Assembly: GCA_963704515.1 (NCBI GenBank) | Contig: OY969913.1 | Coordinates: 310,001 to 374,000 of the forward strand | Source: VRUE01 sp963704515 | GTDB taxonomy: Bacteria; Actinomycetota; Thermoleophilia; Solirubrobacterales; 70-9 | Reading direction: 5' to 3' | Length of the DNA stretch: 64,000 bases | In this document: positions 44,717 through 53,552 of the stretch, piece by piece | Position numbering within the stretch: position 1 is the first letter of the stretch | Layout of the letters: each line of letters begins with the position of its first letter | Translations under genes and position numbers: made by a program | Notes under the pieces: generated by a model | Seen by the model: only the letters and a program-made list of their open reading frames with translations | What the model was told of the DNA's origin: nothing | Database searches by the model: none

Positions 44717-45096
44717 TTCAAAATCAGCTCTATCGCGACGCCGATCAGCAGGGCGGCGAAGAGCAGCGAGACGGCGCGCTGGGAGATGCGCTGCTGGATC
44801 GCGGTGCCGGCAATCACGCCGACCACGGCCGGGATAGAGAGCCAGACGCCGGTGAGGACGTGGACGTTGCCGTAGAGCCCCCCCTGGGCGACCACGCCGA
44901 GCAGGCCGATCAGGACGATCGCCGCCAGACTGGTGCCGGTGGCAAGCCGCTCGCCGTAGCCGAACCAGAAGATCAGCAGCGGCACGATCACGGTGCCGCC
45001 GCCGACCCCGAAGAGACCGCTGAAGACCCCCGCCAGGGTGCCGATCAAAGCGAGTTTGAGCGTGCGGTTGCTGGGGAGCGCAGGGCCCGGGGCCAT
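44713..45096 (-). CDS. half-size TSUP (TauE/SafE-like) permease, first half
   Basis: 127 residues, four hydrophobic helices. Motif GVFSGLFGVGGGTVIVPLLI, then TGTSLAAIVLIGLLGVVAQGGLY. It shares the one-repeat plan of the next gene and overlaps its start by four bases (ATGA). Divergent from otsB, the two start codons being 21 bases apart. Confidence 0.8.
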   Translation of the reverse strand: MAPGPALPSNRTLKLALIGTLAGVFSGLFGVGGGTVIVPLLIFWFGYGERLATGTSLAAIVLIGLLGVVAQGGLYGNVHVLTGVWLSIPAVVGVIAGTAIQQRISQRAVSLLFAALLIGVAIELILK

Positions 45097-45117
45097 CGTC
45101 TCGCGATACTACGGGCC

Positions 45118-45933
45118 GTGTCTCCCGACGCAGAGCCAGGGGCCGGGGCGCCGTCCCGACTGGAGCCGCTGCGCGCCGACCCCGGCCGCGCCGCGATCCT
45201 CACCGACGTCGACGGCACCCTCGCGCCGATCGTCGCGCGGCCCGAGCAGGCGGCCGTGCCGCCGCGAACGACGGAGCTGCTGCGGGCACTGAGCGAACGC
45301 TACGCCAGGGTCGGCTGCGTCTCCGGCCGCCAGGCGCTGGAGGCGCGGCGACTGGTCGGCCTCGAGGAGATCGCCTACGCCGGCAACCACGGGCTCGAAC
45401 TGCTGCTGCCGGGCGAGGAGGAGCCGCGGCTCGACCCGGCGGTGGCCGGCCAGGAGCGGGGCGCGGCGGAGTTCGTCGCCGGCCTCGACCCGGCGGAGCT
45501 GGCGATGCTTGGCCTGCGGCTCGAGGACAAGGGCCCGATCCAGACCCTGCACTGGCGCGGCGCCGAGGACGAGCGCGCCGCCGACGCCCGCGCCCACGAG
45601 ATCGCCGCGGCGGCGGGCCGCGCCAAGCTCGAACCGCGCTGGGGCCGCAAGGTGCTGGAGCTTCGTCCGGTCGGCGGCGGTGGCAAGGACGCCGCGGTCG
45701 CGGCGCTGCTCGCCGACGAGCAGATCGAGACCGCCGTCTACGCCGGCGACGACCGCACCGACCTCGACGCCTGCCGGCGCCTGCGCCAGCTGCGCGACGA
45801 GGGACGGCTGCGCACGGCCTTCTGCGTCGGCGTCCTCTCCCCGGAGGCGCCGCCGGAGCTGGCCGAGGAGTCCGACCTGACCGTCGACGGCCCCGAGGGC
45901 TGGCTCGAGCTGCTGGGTGAGCTGGCGGGGTAG
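45118..45933 (+). CDS. otsB: trehalose-6-phosphate phosphatase
   Basis: 271 residues from GTG 45118. HAD phosphatase: AILTDVDGTLAPIVARP supplies the nucleophile and acid Asp; later motifs are GNHGLELL, KGPIQTLHW, GKDAAVAALL and YAGDDRTDLDACR. Family is trehalose-phosphatase (OtsB), the last step of trehalose synthesis. No otsA is present in the window. The upstream spacer is only 21 bp, so promoters must overlap with the TSUP gene. Confidence 0.88.
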   Translation: MSPDAEPGAGAPSRLEPLRADPGRAAILTDVDGTLAPIVARPEQAAVPPRTTELLRALSERYARVGCVSGRQALEARRLVGLEEIAYAGNHGLELLLPGEEEPRLDPAVAGQERGAAEFVAGLDPAELAMLGLRLEDKGPIQTLHWRGAEDERAADARAHEIAAAAGRAKLEPRWGRKVLELRPVGGGGKDAAVAALLADEQIETAVYAGDDRTDLDACRRLRQLRDEGRLRTAFCVGVLSPEAPPELAEESDLTVDGPEGWLELLGELAG

Positions 45934-45938
45934 TCGCG

Positions 45939-46448
45939 TTGCCCTTCACCGACCTGCTCCGCGTCACCGTCCTGCTCACCGGCGCCGAGGCGACCGCCCT
46001 CGCCGCGATCACCGCGGTGGCGGTCAACCGCGACAACGACGCCACCACCCTGATCGTCGCCGCCGCCTGGTGGCTCGCCTCGCTGCTGATCGGCCTCTAC
46101 CTGGGCCGCCCCTCCCGCGCCGCCGGCGCCCTACGCGACACCCTCGCCAAAGCCCGCACGGCCACGTCCCTTCCCCCCGAGCCCCCAAGCCGAATCGCGA
46201 TCGCCCGCCTCTGGCCAATCGCGGTCACCGCGATCGCGGCCGGCGCCCTGGGCGTCTTCTTCCCCGGCGTGGCCGCGATAGGCGCCGGCTACGCCCTGCT
46301 CGTCTCGCTCGCCTGGCACTCCCGCGAAGGCGCCGTCGAGGCGATCGAGCAGCGCGACGGGGTCCGCTTCTACGTCGTCCCGAACTCGGCGCTTCGCCCC
46401 ATACAGCTCGTGAGAACGCCCGGCCTGCGAAGCGTTCCGCACGATTAG
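45939..46448 (+). CDS. membrane protein of unknown function
   Basis: 169 residues from TTG 45939, 5 bases after otsB, so probably co-transcribed. Four to five hydrophobic helices (LLTGAEATALAAITAVAV; TLIVAAAWWLASLLIGLYLG; WPIAVTAIAAGALGVFFPGVAAI; GAGYALLVSLAWHS) and a soluble C-terminus (REGAVEAIEQRDGVRFYVVP). Its stop overlaps the convergent polX stop (TTAG). No family recognised. Confidence 0.65.
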   Translation: MPFTDLLRVTVLLTGAEATALAAITAVAVNRDNDATTLIVAAAWWLASLLIGLYLGRPSRAAGALRDTLAKARTATSLPPEPPSRIAIARLWPIAVTAIAAGALGVFFPGVAAIGAGYALLVSLAWHSREGAVEAIEQRDGVRFYVVPNSALRPIQLVRTPGLRSVPHD

Positions 46449-48172
46449 GCGGCGCGCAGGACCTCCTTGAACTCGCGCCAGCCCCGCGTGTTGGCGATGT
46501 TCGCCTTCGTCAGCCAGGCGCGCCGCGCCGTCGCGACCGCGTAGGCCATGTTGCCCAGCGTGTCGACTCCGTGGGCGTCGGTGTTGAGGACGATCGTCAC
46601 GCCCGCTTCGGCGGCGAGGCGGGCGTGCTGCTCGGAGAGGTCGCGGCGGTTGGGGTTGCCGTTGACCTCGAGCATCGTCCCGGTGCGCGCCGCGGCCTCG
46701 ACCACGGCCTCGACGTCGATCGCGTAGGGCTCGCGGCGGCCGATCAGGCGGCCGCTGAGGTGGCCGATGCAGTCGACCAGGGGGTTCTCGATCGCGGCGA
46801 GCACGCGCGCGGTCATCTCCTGCTCGGCGATCGCGAAGGAGGTGTGGACGCTGGCGAGGACCCAGTCGAGCGCCTCCAACAGGTCGTCGGGGTAGTCGAG
46901 TGAGCCATCGAGGCCGATGTTGACCTCCGAGCCGGAGAGCAGGCGGAAGCCCCGCTTGCCCTCGTTCCACTCGGCGATCTCCTCGATCCGCTGCCAGAGC
47001 CGCTCGGCGGTGACGTGGTCGCCGAAGCCGTGGCTGGCCGAGTGGTCGGTGATCGCCATGTAGGCGTAGCCACGCTCGCGTCCGGCCTCGGCCATCTCCT
47101 CCAGCGTGTTGCGCCCATCCGAGAGGGTGGTGTGGGCGTGCAGGTCGCCGCGCAGGTCGCCAAGCTCGACCAGCTTGGGCAGCGTCCCCTCGCGCGCCGC
47201 CTTCAGCTCGCCGCGGCCCTCGCGCAGCTCCGGCTCGATGTAGGCGTAGCCGAGGCGCTCGTAGACGGCCTCCTCGGTCGCGCAGAGCTCGACCTCGCCG
47301 GATTCGACCTCGGCGATGCCGTGCTCGGAGACCGAGAGGCCGCGGGCCGCGGCGTCCTCGCGCAGCTGCACGTTGTGCGCCTGCGAGCCGGTGAAGTGCT
47401 GCAGGAGGTTGCCGAAGGCCTCGGGGGCGACGATCCGCAGATCGACCGAGATCCCGTTCTGCGTCTGCGCCCGCACGCCGTTCGGCCCCGGATTGCCGGC
47501 GGCGGCGATCAGCGGGCTGGCGAGGAGCGCCTCGGCCAGGGCGGTCGGCTCCTCGGTGGTCGCGATCAGGTCGATGTCCTTGCAGGTCTCGGCCCAGCGG
47601 CGCACCGAGCCGGCGACCTCGACCCGGTCGGCGGCGGGGTGCTCGCGCAGCACCCGGGCGAGCTCCTCGGCGATCGGCCGCGCCGCGGAGAGCAGCACCC
47701 GCCCGGCTGCATGCGCCGGATCGCCGAGCCGCTCGAGCGCTGCCAGGACGTTCTGCTCGGCCTTCGGCCCGAGCCCCTTGAGGCCGCGGATGCGTTCCTT
47801 CTCGGCCGCCATCTTGAGGTCGTCGAGGGTGGCGACGCCAAGCTCGTCGAAGAGGCGCCGCGCCGTCTTCGGCCCCACCCCCGGCACCCGCGTCACCTCG
47901 ACCAGTGTGGGCGGGAACTTCGCCTTGAGCTTTGCCGCCGCAGGGATCTCGTCGGTCTCGATCAGCGCCAGGATCTTTTCCGCCAGCGTCTTGCCGACCC
48001 CGGGGATCTCGGTCGCCCGGCCCGCCAGGGCCAGGTCGGCGACCGAGACCGGGCTTTCGCGGATCGCCTTGGCCGCCGTCGCGTAGGCGAGCACCCGGTA
48101 TTTGACCGCCCCGTCGAGCTCGTAAAGGACGCCGAGCTCCTCCAGCGCATCCGCGATCTCGGCATTGGTCAC
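46445..48172 (-). CDS. polX: DNA polymerase X with PHP domain
   Basis: 575 residues. N-terminal helix-hairpin-helix regions (TEIPGVGKTLAEKILA; RVPGVGPKTARRLFD), polymerase beta-like nucleotidyltransferase core (EVAGSVRRWAETCKDIDLIAT), and C-terminal PHP phosphoesterase/3'-5' exonuclease (LRGDLHAHTTLSDGRN; NTDAHGVDTLGN). Gap-filling polymerase in base-excision repair. Confidence 0.92.
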   Translation of the reverse strand: MTNAEIADALEELGVLYELDGAVKYRVLAYATAAKAIRESPVSVADLALAGRATEIPGVGKTLAEKILALIETDEIPAAAKLKAKFPPTLVEVTRVPGVGPKTARRLFDELGVATLDDLKMAAEKERIRGLKGLGPKAEQNVLAALERLGDPAHAAGRVLLSAARPIAEELARVLREHPAADRVEVAGSVRRWAETCKDIDLIATTEEPTALAEALLASPLIAAAGNPGPNGVRAQTQNGISVDLRIVAPEAFGNLLQHFTGSQAHNVQLREDAAARGLSVSEHGIAEVESGEVELCATEEAVYERLGYAYIEPELREGRGELKAAREGTLPKLVELGDLRGDLHAHTTLSDGRNTLEEMAEAGRERGYAYMAITDHSASHGFGDHVTAERLWQRIEEIAEWNEGKRGFRLLSGSEVNIGLDGSLDYPDDLLEALDWVLASVHTSFAIAEQEMTARVLAAIENPLVDCIGHLSGRLIGRREPYAIDVEAVVEAAARTGTMLEVNGNPNRRDLSEQHARLAAEAGVTIVLNTDAHGVDTLGNMAYAVATARRAWLTKANIANTRGWREFKEVLRAA

Positions 48173-48224
48173 CCCTGCAAGCTAGCGAGCGGCAGCACCG
48201 AGGTGCAGGCCAGGACCGCCTCGC

Positions 48225-48230
48225 TATACT
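48225..48230 (+). promoter_or_regulatory. candidate -10 element of thioredoxin gene
   Basis: TATACT in the 106-bp gap between divergent polX and thioredoxin. No clear -35 hexamer; the ribosome site AGGAGA (48264-48269) follows downstream. Confidence 0.35.
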
Positions 48231-48278
48231 TTCTGAAGTATTGAGCGCGGAAACTCGACCCTCAGGAGAGCGATTTCA

Positions 48279-48605
48279 GTGACAGGCAAGCTCCATGACG
48301 TGACAGACGCCACCTTCAAAGCAGAGGTCCTCGATGCCGACGGGCCCGTCTTGGTCGACTTCTGGGCCCCTTGGTGCGGCCCCTGCCGCGTCGTCCATCC
48401 GGTGCTCGAGGAGATCGACACCGAGCGCGACGACCTGAAGATCGTCAGCCTCAACGTCGACGAGAACCAGCAGACGGCCGCTCAGTACGAAGTGCTCTCG
48501 ATCCCGACCATGCTGCTCTTCAAGGACGGCGCGATCGCCAAGAAAGTGGTCGGGGCGATGCCGAAGCGGCGCCTCGAGGCCGAGCTCGAGCCGGCCCTCG
48601 CCTAG
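48279..48605 (+). CDS. trxA: thioredoxin
   Basis: 108 residues from GTG 48279. Active site WCGPC (Cys33, Cys36), conserved cis-Pro in LSIPTMLLF. Cytosolic disulfide reductase. The start is supported by AGGAGA upstream and by normal thioredoxin length. A tautomerase gene follows after 11 bases. Confidence 0.93.
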   Translation: MTGKLHDVTDATFKAEVLDADGPVLVDFWAPWCGPCRVVHPVLEEIDTERDDLKIVSLNVDENQQTAAQYEVLSIPTMLLFKDGAIAKKVVGAMPKRRLEAELEPALA

Positions 48606-48616
48606 CGAGCGAGCCG

Positions 48617-48796
48617 GTGCCCTTCGTTCACGTCCACTGGTACGAGGGCCGCTCCGACGAGCAGAAGGCGGAGATCGCCAGGCGGATCGAAGCGGCCCTG
48701 ATCGAGGTGGCCGGGGTCTCCGCCGACCACTGCTGGGTCAAGTTCTCCGACTCGAAGAAGACCGACTTGATCATCGGCAAGGCTGGCGGCGACTGA
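48617..48796 (+). CDS. 4-oxalocrotonate tautomerase-family enzyme
   Basis: 59 residues from GTG 48617 (VPFVHVHWYEGRS); after Met removal the catalytic Pro is residue 1. 4-OT fold members use Pro1 as base for keto-enol tautomerisation of oxalocrotonate or other ring-cleavage products. It is too short for many gene callers. The upstream frame stays open into thioredoxin but the fold starts here. A VSADHCWVKFSD region fits the family. Substrate unknown. Confidence 0.8.
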   Translation: MPFVHVHWYEGRSDEQKAEIARRIEAALIEVAGVSADHCWVKFSDSKKTDLIIGKAGGD

Positions 48797-48802
48797 GAAG
48801 TC

Positions 48803-49201
48803 TCAGGCTGGGGCGAGCACCCGCAGGCCGGCATTGCGGCAGGCCGTGGCAAGGCGCTCGTCGTAGGTGAGCACGGCGCCGATCCGCTCGCTCGCCGTCA
48901 ATGCCGTGGCGAGATGGATGGCGTCGAGCGCGCGTAGCCCGAGAGGGCCGACGCGACCCGCATCGCGACGGATCTCAGCGGTGAGCGGCAGCAAGGCGAC
49001 CGACGCCAACCGCCTGGCGACCAGCGCCGGCGTGGCCTTGCCCGAGCGCATCGCCGCCCTCGCGGTCTCGACGGCGAGGATCTCGCTCGCCGTCAGGTGC
49101 GGCCACTCCGTGGAGAGCGCCGCGACCAACGCGGCGCTCTGTTTCTCGGAGACGACGAGCTTGACCATCGCCGAGGCGTCGATGTAGGCGAGGCCGTCCA
49201 T
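48803..49201 (-). CDS. PIN-domain ribonuclease toxin (VapC-type)
   Basis: 132 residues from ATG 49201 (MDGLAYIDASAMVKLV). PIN acids: Asp in YIDASAM, Glu in ETARAAM, and Asp in RALDAIHLATAL with VLTYDERLATAC. Companion antitoxin is 11 bases upstream. It lies immediately behind the ileS antitoxin junction, see next entries. Confidence 0.85.
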   Translation of the reverse strand: MDGLAYIDASAMVKLVVSEKQSAALVAALSTEWPHLTASEILAVETARAAMRSGKATPALVARRLASVALLPLTAEIRRDAGRVGPLGLRALDAIHLATALTASERIGAVLTYDERLATACRNAGLRVLAPA

Positions 49202-49212
49202 TTGCGCCGCCC

Positions 49213-49419
49213 TCAGACGCGATCTTCGCGAACTTCTTCGAGCGCGCGCGTGCCGGGATAGGGATCGTCGGGATCGAAGGGAGGAAGCGGATCGGAGGCG
49301 GCGAGTGCCTCGGCCATCGAAACCTTGGGCCACTCGACCCCTTCCCGTTCGAATTCGGCGATCGCCGCCGTCAGCTCGGGGTCGGTGGTGATTGCGATTC
49401 GGCGGTGCTTGGTTGGCGT
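49213..49419 (-). CDS. antitoxin of PIN toxin; apparent ACG start
   Basis: 68 residues. The homologous part begins PTKHRRIAITTDPELTAAIAEF, where relatives start M-P-T-K-H-R-R-I (from memory). At that position the codon is ACG (49419-49417); no ATG, GTG or TTG lies between it and the ileS stop, 7 bases upstream. Options are a rare ACG start, an ATG-to-ACG mutation that silences the antitoxin, or a longer start inside ileS. The C-terminus (DDPYPGTRALEEVREDRV) is a typical toxin-binding tail. Confidence 0.6.
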   Translation of the reverse strand, partial: TPTKHRRIAITTDPELTAAIAEFEREGVEWPKVSMAEALAASDPLPPFDPDDPYPGTRALEEVREDRV

Positions 49420-49426
49420 TTCTCCG

Positions 49427-52400
49427 CTAAGAACGGGAAACGGAGATGCGAAGCTCGCGCCCGTCGACGCGAATCGGGGCGGCGTCGGCGCCGTAGGCGA
49501 CCGAGGTCGCCAGCACCTCGCCGGCGACGTAGTCCTGGTGCGCGCGGGCGGCGGCCAGCAGCTCCTCGTCGCCGCCGAGGGAGAGCTCGATCCGGTCGGA
49601 GATCTCGAGGCCGGCGGCTTTGCGGGCGTTCTGGACCGCGTGGACGATCTCGCGGGCGAGACCCTCGCGGCGCAGCTCGTCATCCAGCTCCAATTGCAGG
49701 GCAACGGCGTGGCCGGCCTCCGCCTCGACCTCGTAGCCCTCCAGCGGCTGCAGCGCGAGGCTGACCTCGTCGGCGCCGATCGTGTGCTCGTCGCCGTCGA
49801 CGCTGATCCCGACCTCGCCGCCGTTGGCCATCACCTCGGCGACGTGGGCGGGGTCGAGCGCCTCGACCGCGGCGGCGACCTGGGGCATGCGCTTGCCGAA
49901 GCGCGGACCGAGCGCGCGGTAGTTGGGCTTCACCTCATAGCTGACCAGCTCCGACTCGTCGCTGACGAAATCGAGCTGCTTGACGTTGAGCTCGGCGGTG
50001 ACGAGGTCGGCTCGCGCTTCGATCGCGGCGCGCTCAGCGTCGCTCGCGACGATCACGGCGCGGCGCAGCGGCTGGCGCACCTTGGCCTTGGCCTGGGCGC
50101 GGGCGGCGCGGCCGAGCTCGACCGTGAGACGGACGGCCGCCATCGCCTCTTCCAGCTCTGGGTCGGCGAGCGCCTCGTCGGGCGTGGGAAAGTCGCGCAG
50201 GTGGACCGAGTCGGGCAGCTCGCCGAGCTCTTCGGCCTCGCCGCCGGCGAGGTTGAGGTGGATCTCCTCAGCGAGGAAGGGCGTGAACGGGGCTAGCAGC
50301 GCCGCCACATCCAGCAGGCAGTGGCGCAGGGTGGCGAAGGCCGCCCGGTCGCCCTCCCAGAAGCGGCGGCGCGAGAGGCGCACGTACCAGTTGGAGAGCT
50401 GCTCGACGTAAGCGGCGATCGTCCGGCCGGCGGCCGTGCAGTCGAACTCGTCCATCTGGTCGCGCACCCTGTCGACCGTCGACTGCAGGGTCGAGATCGC
50501 CCAGCGATCGAGGTCGTCGGCCGGCTCGGGCGCTCCCTGGAAGTCCGCCGGGCCGAGGCCCTCCGCGTTGGCGTAGAGCACCCAGAACGAGTAGGTGTTC
50601 CAGAGGGTGAGCAGGAACTGGCGCACCGATTCGCCGACCGTCTCGACCGAGAAGCGGTAGCCCGACCAGGGCTGCTGCGCGGTCAGGTAGTACCAGCGGA
50701 AGGCGTCGGCGCCGTGGGCGTCGATCACGTCCCAGGGCTCGACCACGTTGCCCTTGCTCTTCGACATCTTCTGGCCCTCGGGGTCGAGGATCAGGCCGAG
50801 GCAGACGCAGTTGCGGTAGCTGCTCCGATCGAAGAGCAGGGTCGACTCGGCGAGCAGCGTGTAGAACCAGCCGCGGGTCTGGTCGATCGCCTCGCAGATG
50901 AAGTCGGCCGGGAAGCGCTCGGCGAACAGCTCCTCGTTCTCGAACGGGTAGTGGAGCTGGGCGAAGGGCATCGCGCCGCTGTCGTACCAGGTGTCGATAA
51001 CCGAGTCGACCCGGTGCATCTCACCGCCGCAGCTCTCGCAGTCGAGCACCACCTCGTCGATGTAGGGGCGGTGCAGGTCCGCGGGCACGTCGCCCCTCGC
51101 CCGCTCGCGCAGCTCGGCGACCGAGCCGGCGCAGTAGAGCTCGGTGCAGTCGCCTTTCGTGCAGCGCCAGATCGGCAGCGGGGTGCCCCAGTAGCGGTCG
51201 CGCGAGAGCGCCCAGTCGACGTTGTTCTCCAGCCACTTGCCGAAGCGGCCCTCCTTGATGTGCTCGGGGTGCCAGCCGATCGTCTCGTTGTTGGCGAGCA
51301 GCTCCTCGCGCACCCGCGAGGTGGCGACGTACCAGCTCGACTTGGCGTAGTAGAGCAGCGGCGTGCCGCAGCGCCAGCAGTGCGGGTAGGAGTGCTCATA
51401 GACCTGCTCGCGGAAGAGCAGACCGCGGGCGTCGAGGTCGGCGATCAGCGCCCTGGTCACCTCGGGGTCCTTGACGAACTGGCCCTCGAAGCCGACGACG
51501 CGGCGGTCGAACTTGCCGTCGAGGCCGACCGGGTTATAGAGGGTGCCGGCGCTGGTGGGGTCGAAGATTCCGTTCTCGGCGGCGACCTTGAAGTCGTCCT
51601 CGCCGAAAGCCGGAGCGATGTGGACGAGGCCGGTGCCGTCCTCAGTGGTGACGAAGTCGCCGGCGATCACCGGGAAGCCGCCAGGCTCGCGATCGTTCAA
51701 CGTGAACACCGGCCCGAGGTAGTGACGGCCGATCAGCCTCTCGCCGGGGAAGCGCTCGATGACCTCCGCCTGCTCGCCGAGCACCTTCTCGAGCAGCGGC
51801 TCGGCGACGATCAGCGTCTCGTCACCGAGCCGCGCCTTGACGTAGGTGACGTCGGGCGCGACCGCCACGGCGACGTTGCCTGGCAGGGTCCACGGCGTCG
51901 TCGTCCAGACCAGCAGCGACTCGCCGCTCTCGCCGCCGTCCTCGCCGAGCAATCGGAAGCGCACATATATAGACGGGTCCTTCACGTCCTGGTAGCCGAG
52001 CGCGACCTCGTGCGAGGAGAGCGCCGTGCCGCAGCGCGGGCAGTAGGGCACCACCTTGTGGCCCTCGTAGAGGCGGTCCTTGTCCCAGAGCTGCTTCAGC
52101 GACCACCAGACCGACTCGATGTAGTCGTCGTCGAGGGTGACGTAGGGGTCGTCGAGGTCGATCCAGAAGCCGATCCGCTCGGTCAGCCGGTTCCACTCCT
52201 CGACGTACTCGAAAACCGACTCGCGGCAGCGGGCGTTGAACTTGTCGATCCCGTACTCCTCGATCTCCTGCTTGGAGGAGATGCCGAGCTGTTTTTCGAC
52301 CTCGATCTCGACCGGCAGGCCGTGGCAGTCCCAGCCGGCCTTGCGCGGCACCCGGTAGCCGCGCATCGAGCGGTAGCGCGGGTAGACGTCCTTGAATACG

Positions 52401-52591
52401 CGGGCCAGGACGTGGTGGGAGCCGGGGCGGCCGTTGGCGGTGGGCGGGCCCTCGTAGAAGTTCCAGAGCTCCGCCCCCTGGCGCTGTTCGAGCGAGCGCT
52501 GGAAGACCTTGCGCTCGCGCCAGCGCTCCAGCACCTTCTCCTCCAGCTCGGGAAACGACTGCTTGGTGTCGACTGGGCGGAAGCCGGGCAT
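49427..52591 (-). CDS. ileS: isoleucyl-tRNA synthetase, IleS2 type with GSHH motif
   Basis: 1054 residues. Class I synthetase that charges tRNA-Ile. The usual HIGH signature is replaced by GSHH (residues 57-60, in TANGRPGSHHVLARV), while KMSKS is intact (residues about 608-612). The editing domain and C-terminal eukaryote-like extension identify the IleS2 clade, which is mupirocin-tolerant. GXHH variants have been described as conferring extreme mupirocin resistance while keeping activity, so this is probably a natural, functional variant. Followed by a toxin-antitoxin pair on the same strand. Confidence 0.92.
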   Translation of the reverse strand: MPGFRPVDTKQSFPELEEKVLERWRERKVFQRSLEQRQGAELWNFYEGPPTANGRPGSHHVLARVFKDVYPRYRSMRGYRVPRKAGWDCHGLPVEIEVEKQLGISSKQEIEEYGIDKFNARCRESVFEYVEEWNRLTERIGFWIDLDDPYVTLDDDYIESVWWSLKQLWDKDRLYEGHKVVPYCPRCGTALSSHEVALGYQDVKDPSIYVRFRLLGEDGGESGESLLVWTTTPWTLPGNVAVAVAPDVTYVKARLGDETLIVAEPLLEKVLGEQAEVIERFPGERLIGRHYLGPVFTLNDREPGGFPVIAGDFVTTEDGTGLVHIAPAFGEDDFKVAAENGIFDPTSAGTLYNPVGLDGKFDRRVVGFEGQFVKDPEVTRALIADLDARGLLFREQVYEHSYPHCWRCGTPLLYYAKSSWYVATSRVREELLANNETIGWHPEHIKEGRFGKWLENNVDWALSRDRYWGTPLPIWRCTKGDCTELYCAGSVAELRERARGDVPADLHRPYIDEVVLDCESCGGEMHRVDSVIDTWYDSGAMPFAQLHYPFENEELFAERFPADFICEAIDQTRGWFYTLLAESTLLFDRSSYRNCVCLGLILDPEGQKMSKSKGNVVEPWDVIDAHGADAFRWYYLTAQQPWSGYRFSVETVGESVRQFLLTLWNTYSFWVLYANAEGLGPADFQGAPEPADDLDRWAISTLQSTVDRVRDQMDEFDCTAAGRTIAAYVEQLSNWYVRLSRRRFWEGDRAAFATLRHCLLDVAALLAPFTPFLAEEIHLNLAGGEAEELGELPDSVHLRDFPTPDEALADPELEEAMAAVRLTVELGRAARAQAKAKVRQPLRRAVIVASDAERAAIEARADLVTAELNVKQLDFVSDESELVSYEVKPNYRALGPRFGKRMPQVAAAVEALDPAHVAEVMANGGEVGISVDGDEHTIGADEVSLALQPLEGYEVEAEAGHAVALQLELDDELRREGLAREIVHAVQNARKAAGLEISDRIELSLGGDEELLAAARAHQDYVAGEVLATSVAYGADAAPIRVDGRELRISVSRS

Positions 52592-52665
52592 GGACGGGTG
52601 ATTCTAGGAGTGGACGGGGCCTCCACCGCCGGCGACCTGCACCGGTACGCAATAGTCTTCCGCCG

Positions 52666-53520
52666 ATGCCCGTCTATGACCTGAACGGCAAGGTTGCGCT
52701 GGTCACCGGTGCCGCCCGTGGAATCGGCTACGAGACCGCGCGCCAGATGCACATGCGCGGTGCCTCGGTCGCCGTCGTAGACATCGACGTCGAGCAGGCA
52801 CGCGAAGCCGCCGAGCGAATCGGCGAGCGGGCGATTGGGATCGCGGGCGACGTCACCGACGCCGGCGCGATGCGCGCCGCGGTCGCCGAGACGGTCGAGC
52901 GCTTCGGTGGCCTCGACTTGGCGATGGCCAACGCCGGGATCGCGCCGCCGACGCAAACGACCACCCGCACGATGCCCCCGGAGGAGTGGGAGCGGGTGAT
53001 CGACGTCAACCTGATGGGGGTCTGGCACACGGTTCAGGCGGCACTGCCCCAGGTCTCCGAGCGCAACGGCCAGATCGTGATTGTCGCCTCGGTGGCGGCC
53101 TTTGCCGGCGGCGTGATGATGAGCCCTTACGCAACCTCGAAGGCGGCGGTCGAGGCGCTCGGCCGCTCGCTGCGGGCGGAGCTGCTGCCCTTCGGCGCCA
53201 GCGCCACCGTCTGCTACTTCGGCTGGGTCGACACGAGGATGGTTCAGGAAGCGCTCGACGAGCAGGAGTCGGGCAGCCGGATGCAGGAGACGCTGCCGAG
53301 CTTCTTCATGAAACGGATCAAGCCCGACGAGGCCGGGGCCGCCGTGGTGCGCGGGATAGAAGAACGGGCGCCACATGTCTTCGCCCCCAGGTGGTGGCGC
53401 TACGTCTCCGCCTTGCGCGGCATCCTGATCCCGCTGCTGGAGAAGCGGATTCCCAAGGACCCGCGCGCGGTGGCCGCCCTGCGGGAGGCCGAGGCGCGGT
53501 CAACCGCCGCGAAAGCCTGA
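52666..53520 (+). CDS. short-chain dehydrogenase/reductase (SDR)
   Basis: 284 residues. TGAARGIGYETARQM is the cofactor-binding loop, VVDIDVEQA suggests NAD(P) selection, NAG is in MANAGIAPP, and the catalytic set is VASVAAFAGGVMMSPYATSK. Classical SDR of unknown substrate. ATG 52666 is 74 bases from the divergent ileS start. Confidence 0.88.
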   Translation: MPVYDLNGKVALVTGAARGIGYETARQMHMRGASVAVVDIDVEQAREAAERIGERAIGIAGDVTDAGAMRAAVAETVERFGGLDLAMANAGIAPPTQTTTRTMPPEEWERVIDVNLMGVWHTVQAALPQVSERNGQIVIVASVAAFAGGVMMSPYATSKAAVEALGRSLRAELLPFGASATVCYFGWVDTRMVQEALDEQESGSRMQETLPSFFMKRIKPDEAGAAVVRGIEERAPHVFAPRWWRYVSALRGILIPLLEKRIPKDPRAVAALREAEARSTAAKA

Positions 53521-53552
53521 CGCTTTCTGGTCCCCATAGGAACGTCAACCGA

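Noticed and set aside
52411..52425. GSHH in place of HIGH considered as a sequencing error in ileS
   Set aside because: The surrounding residues are intact and the GXHH class is a known natural IleS2 variant.
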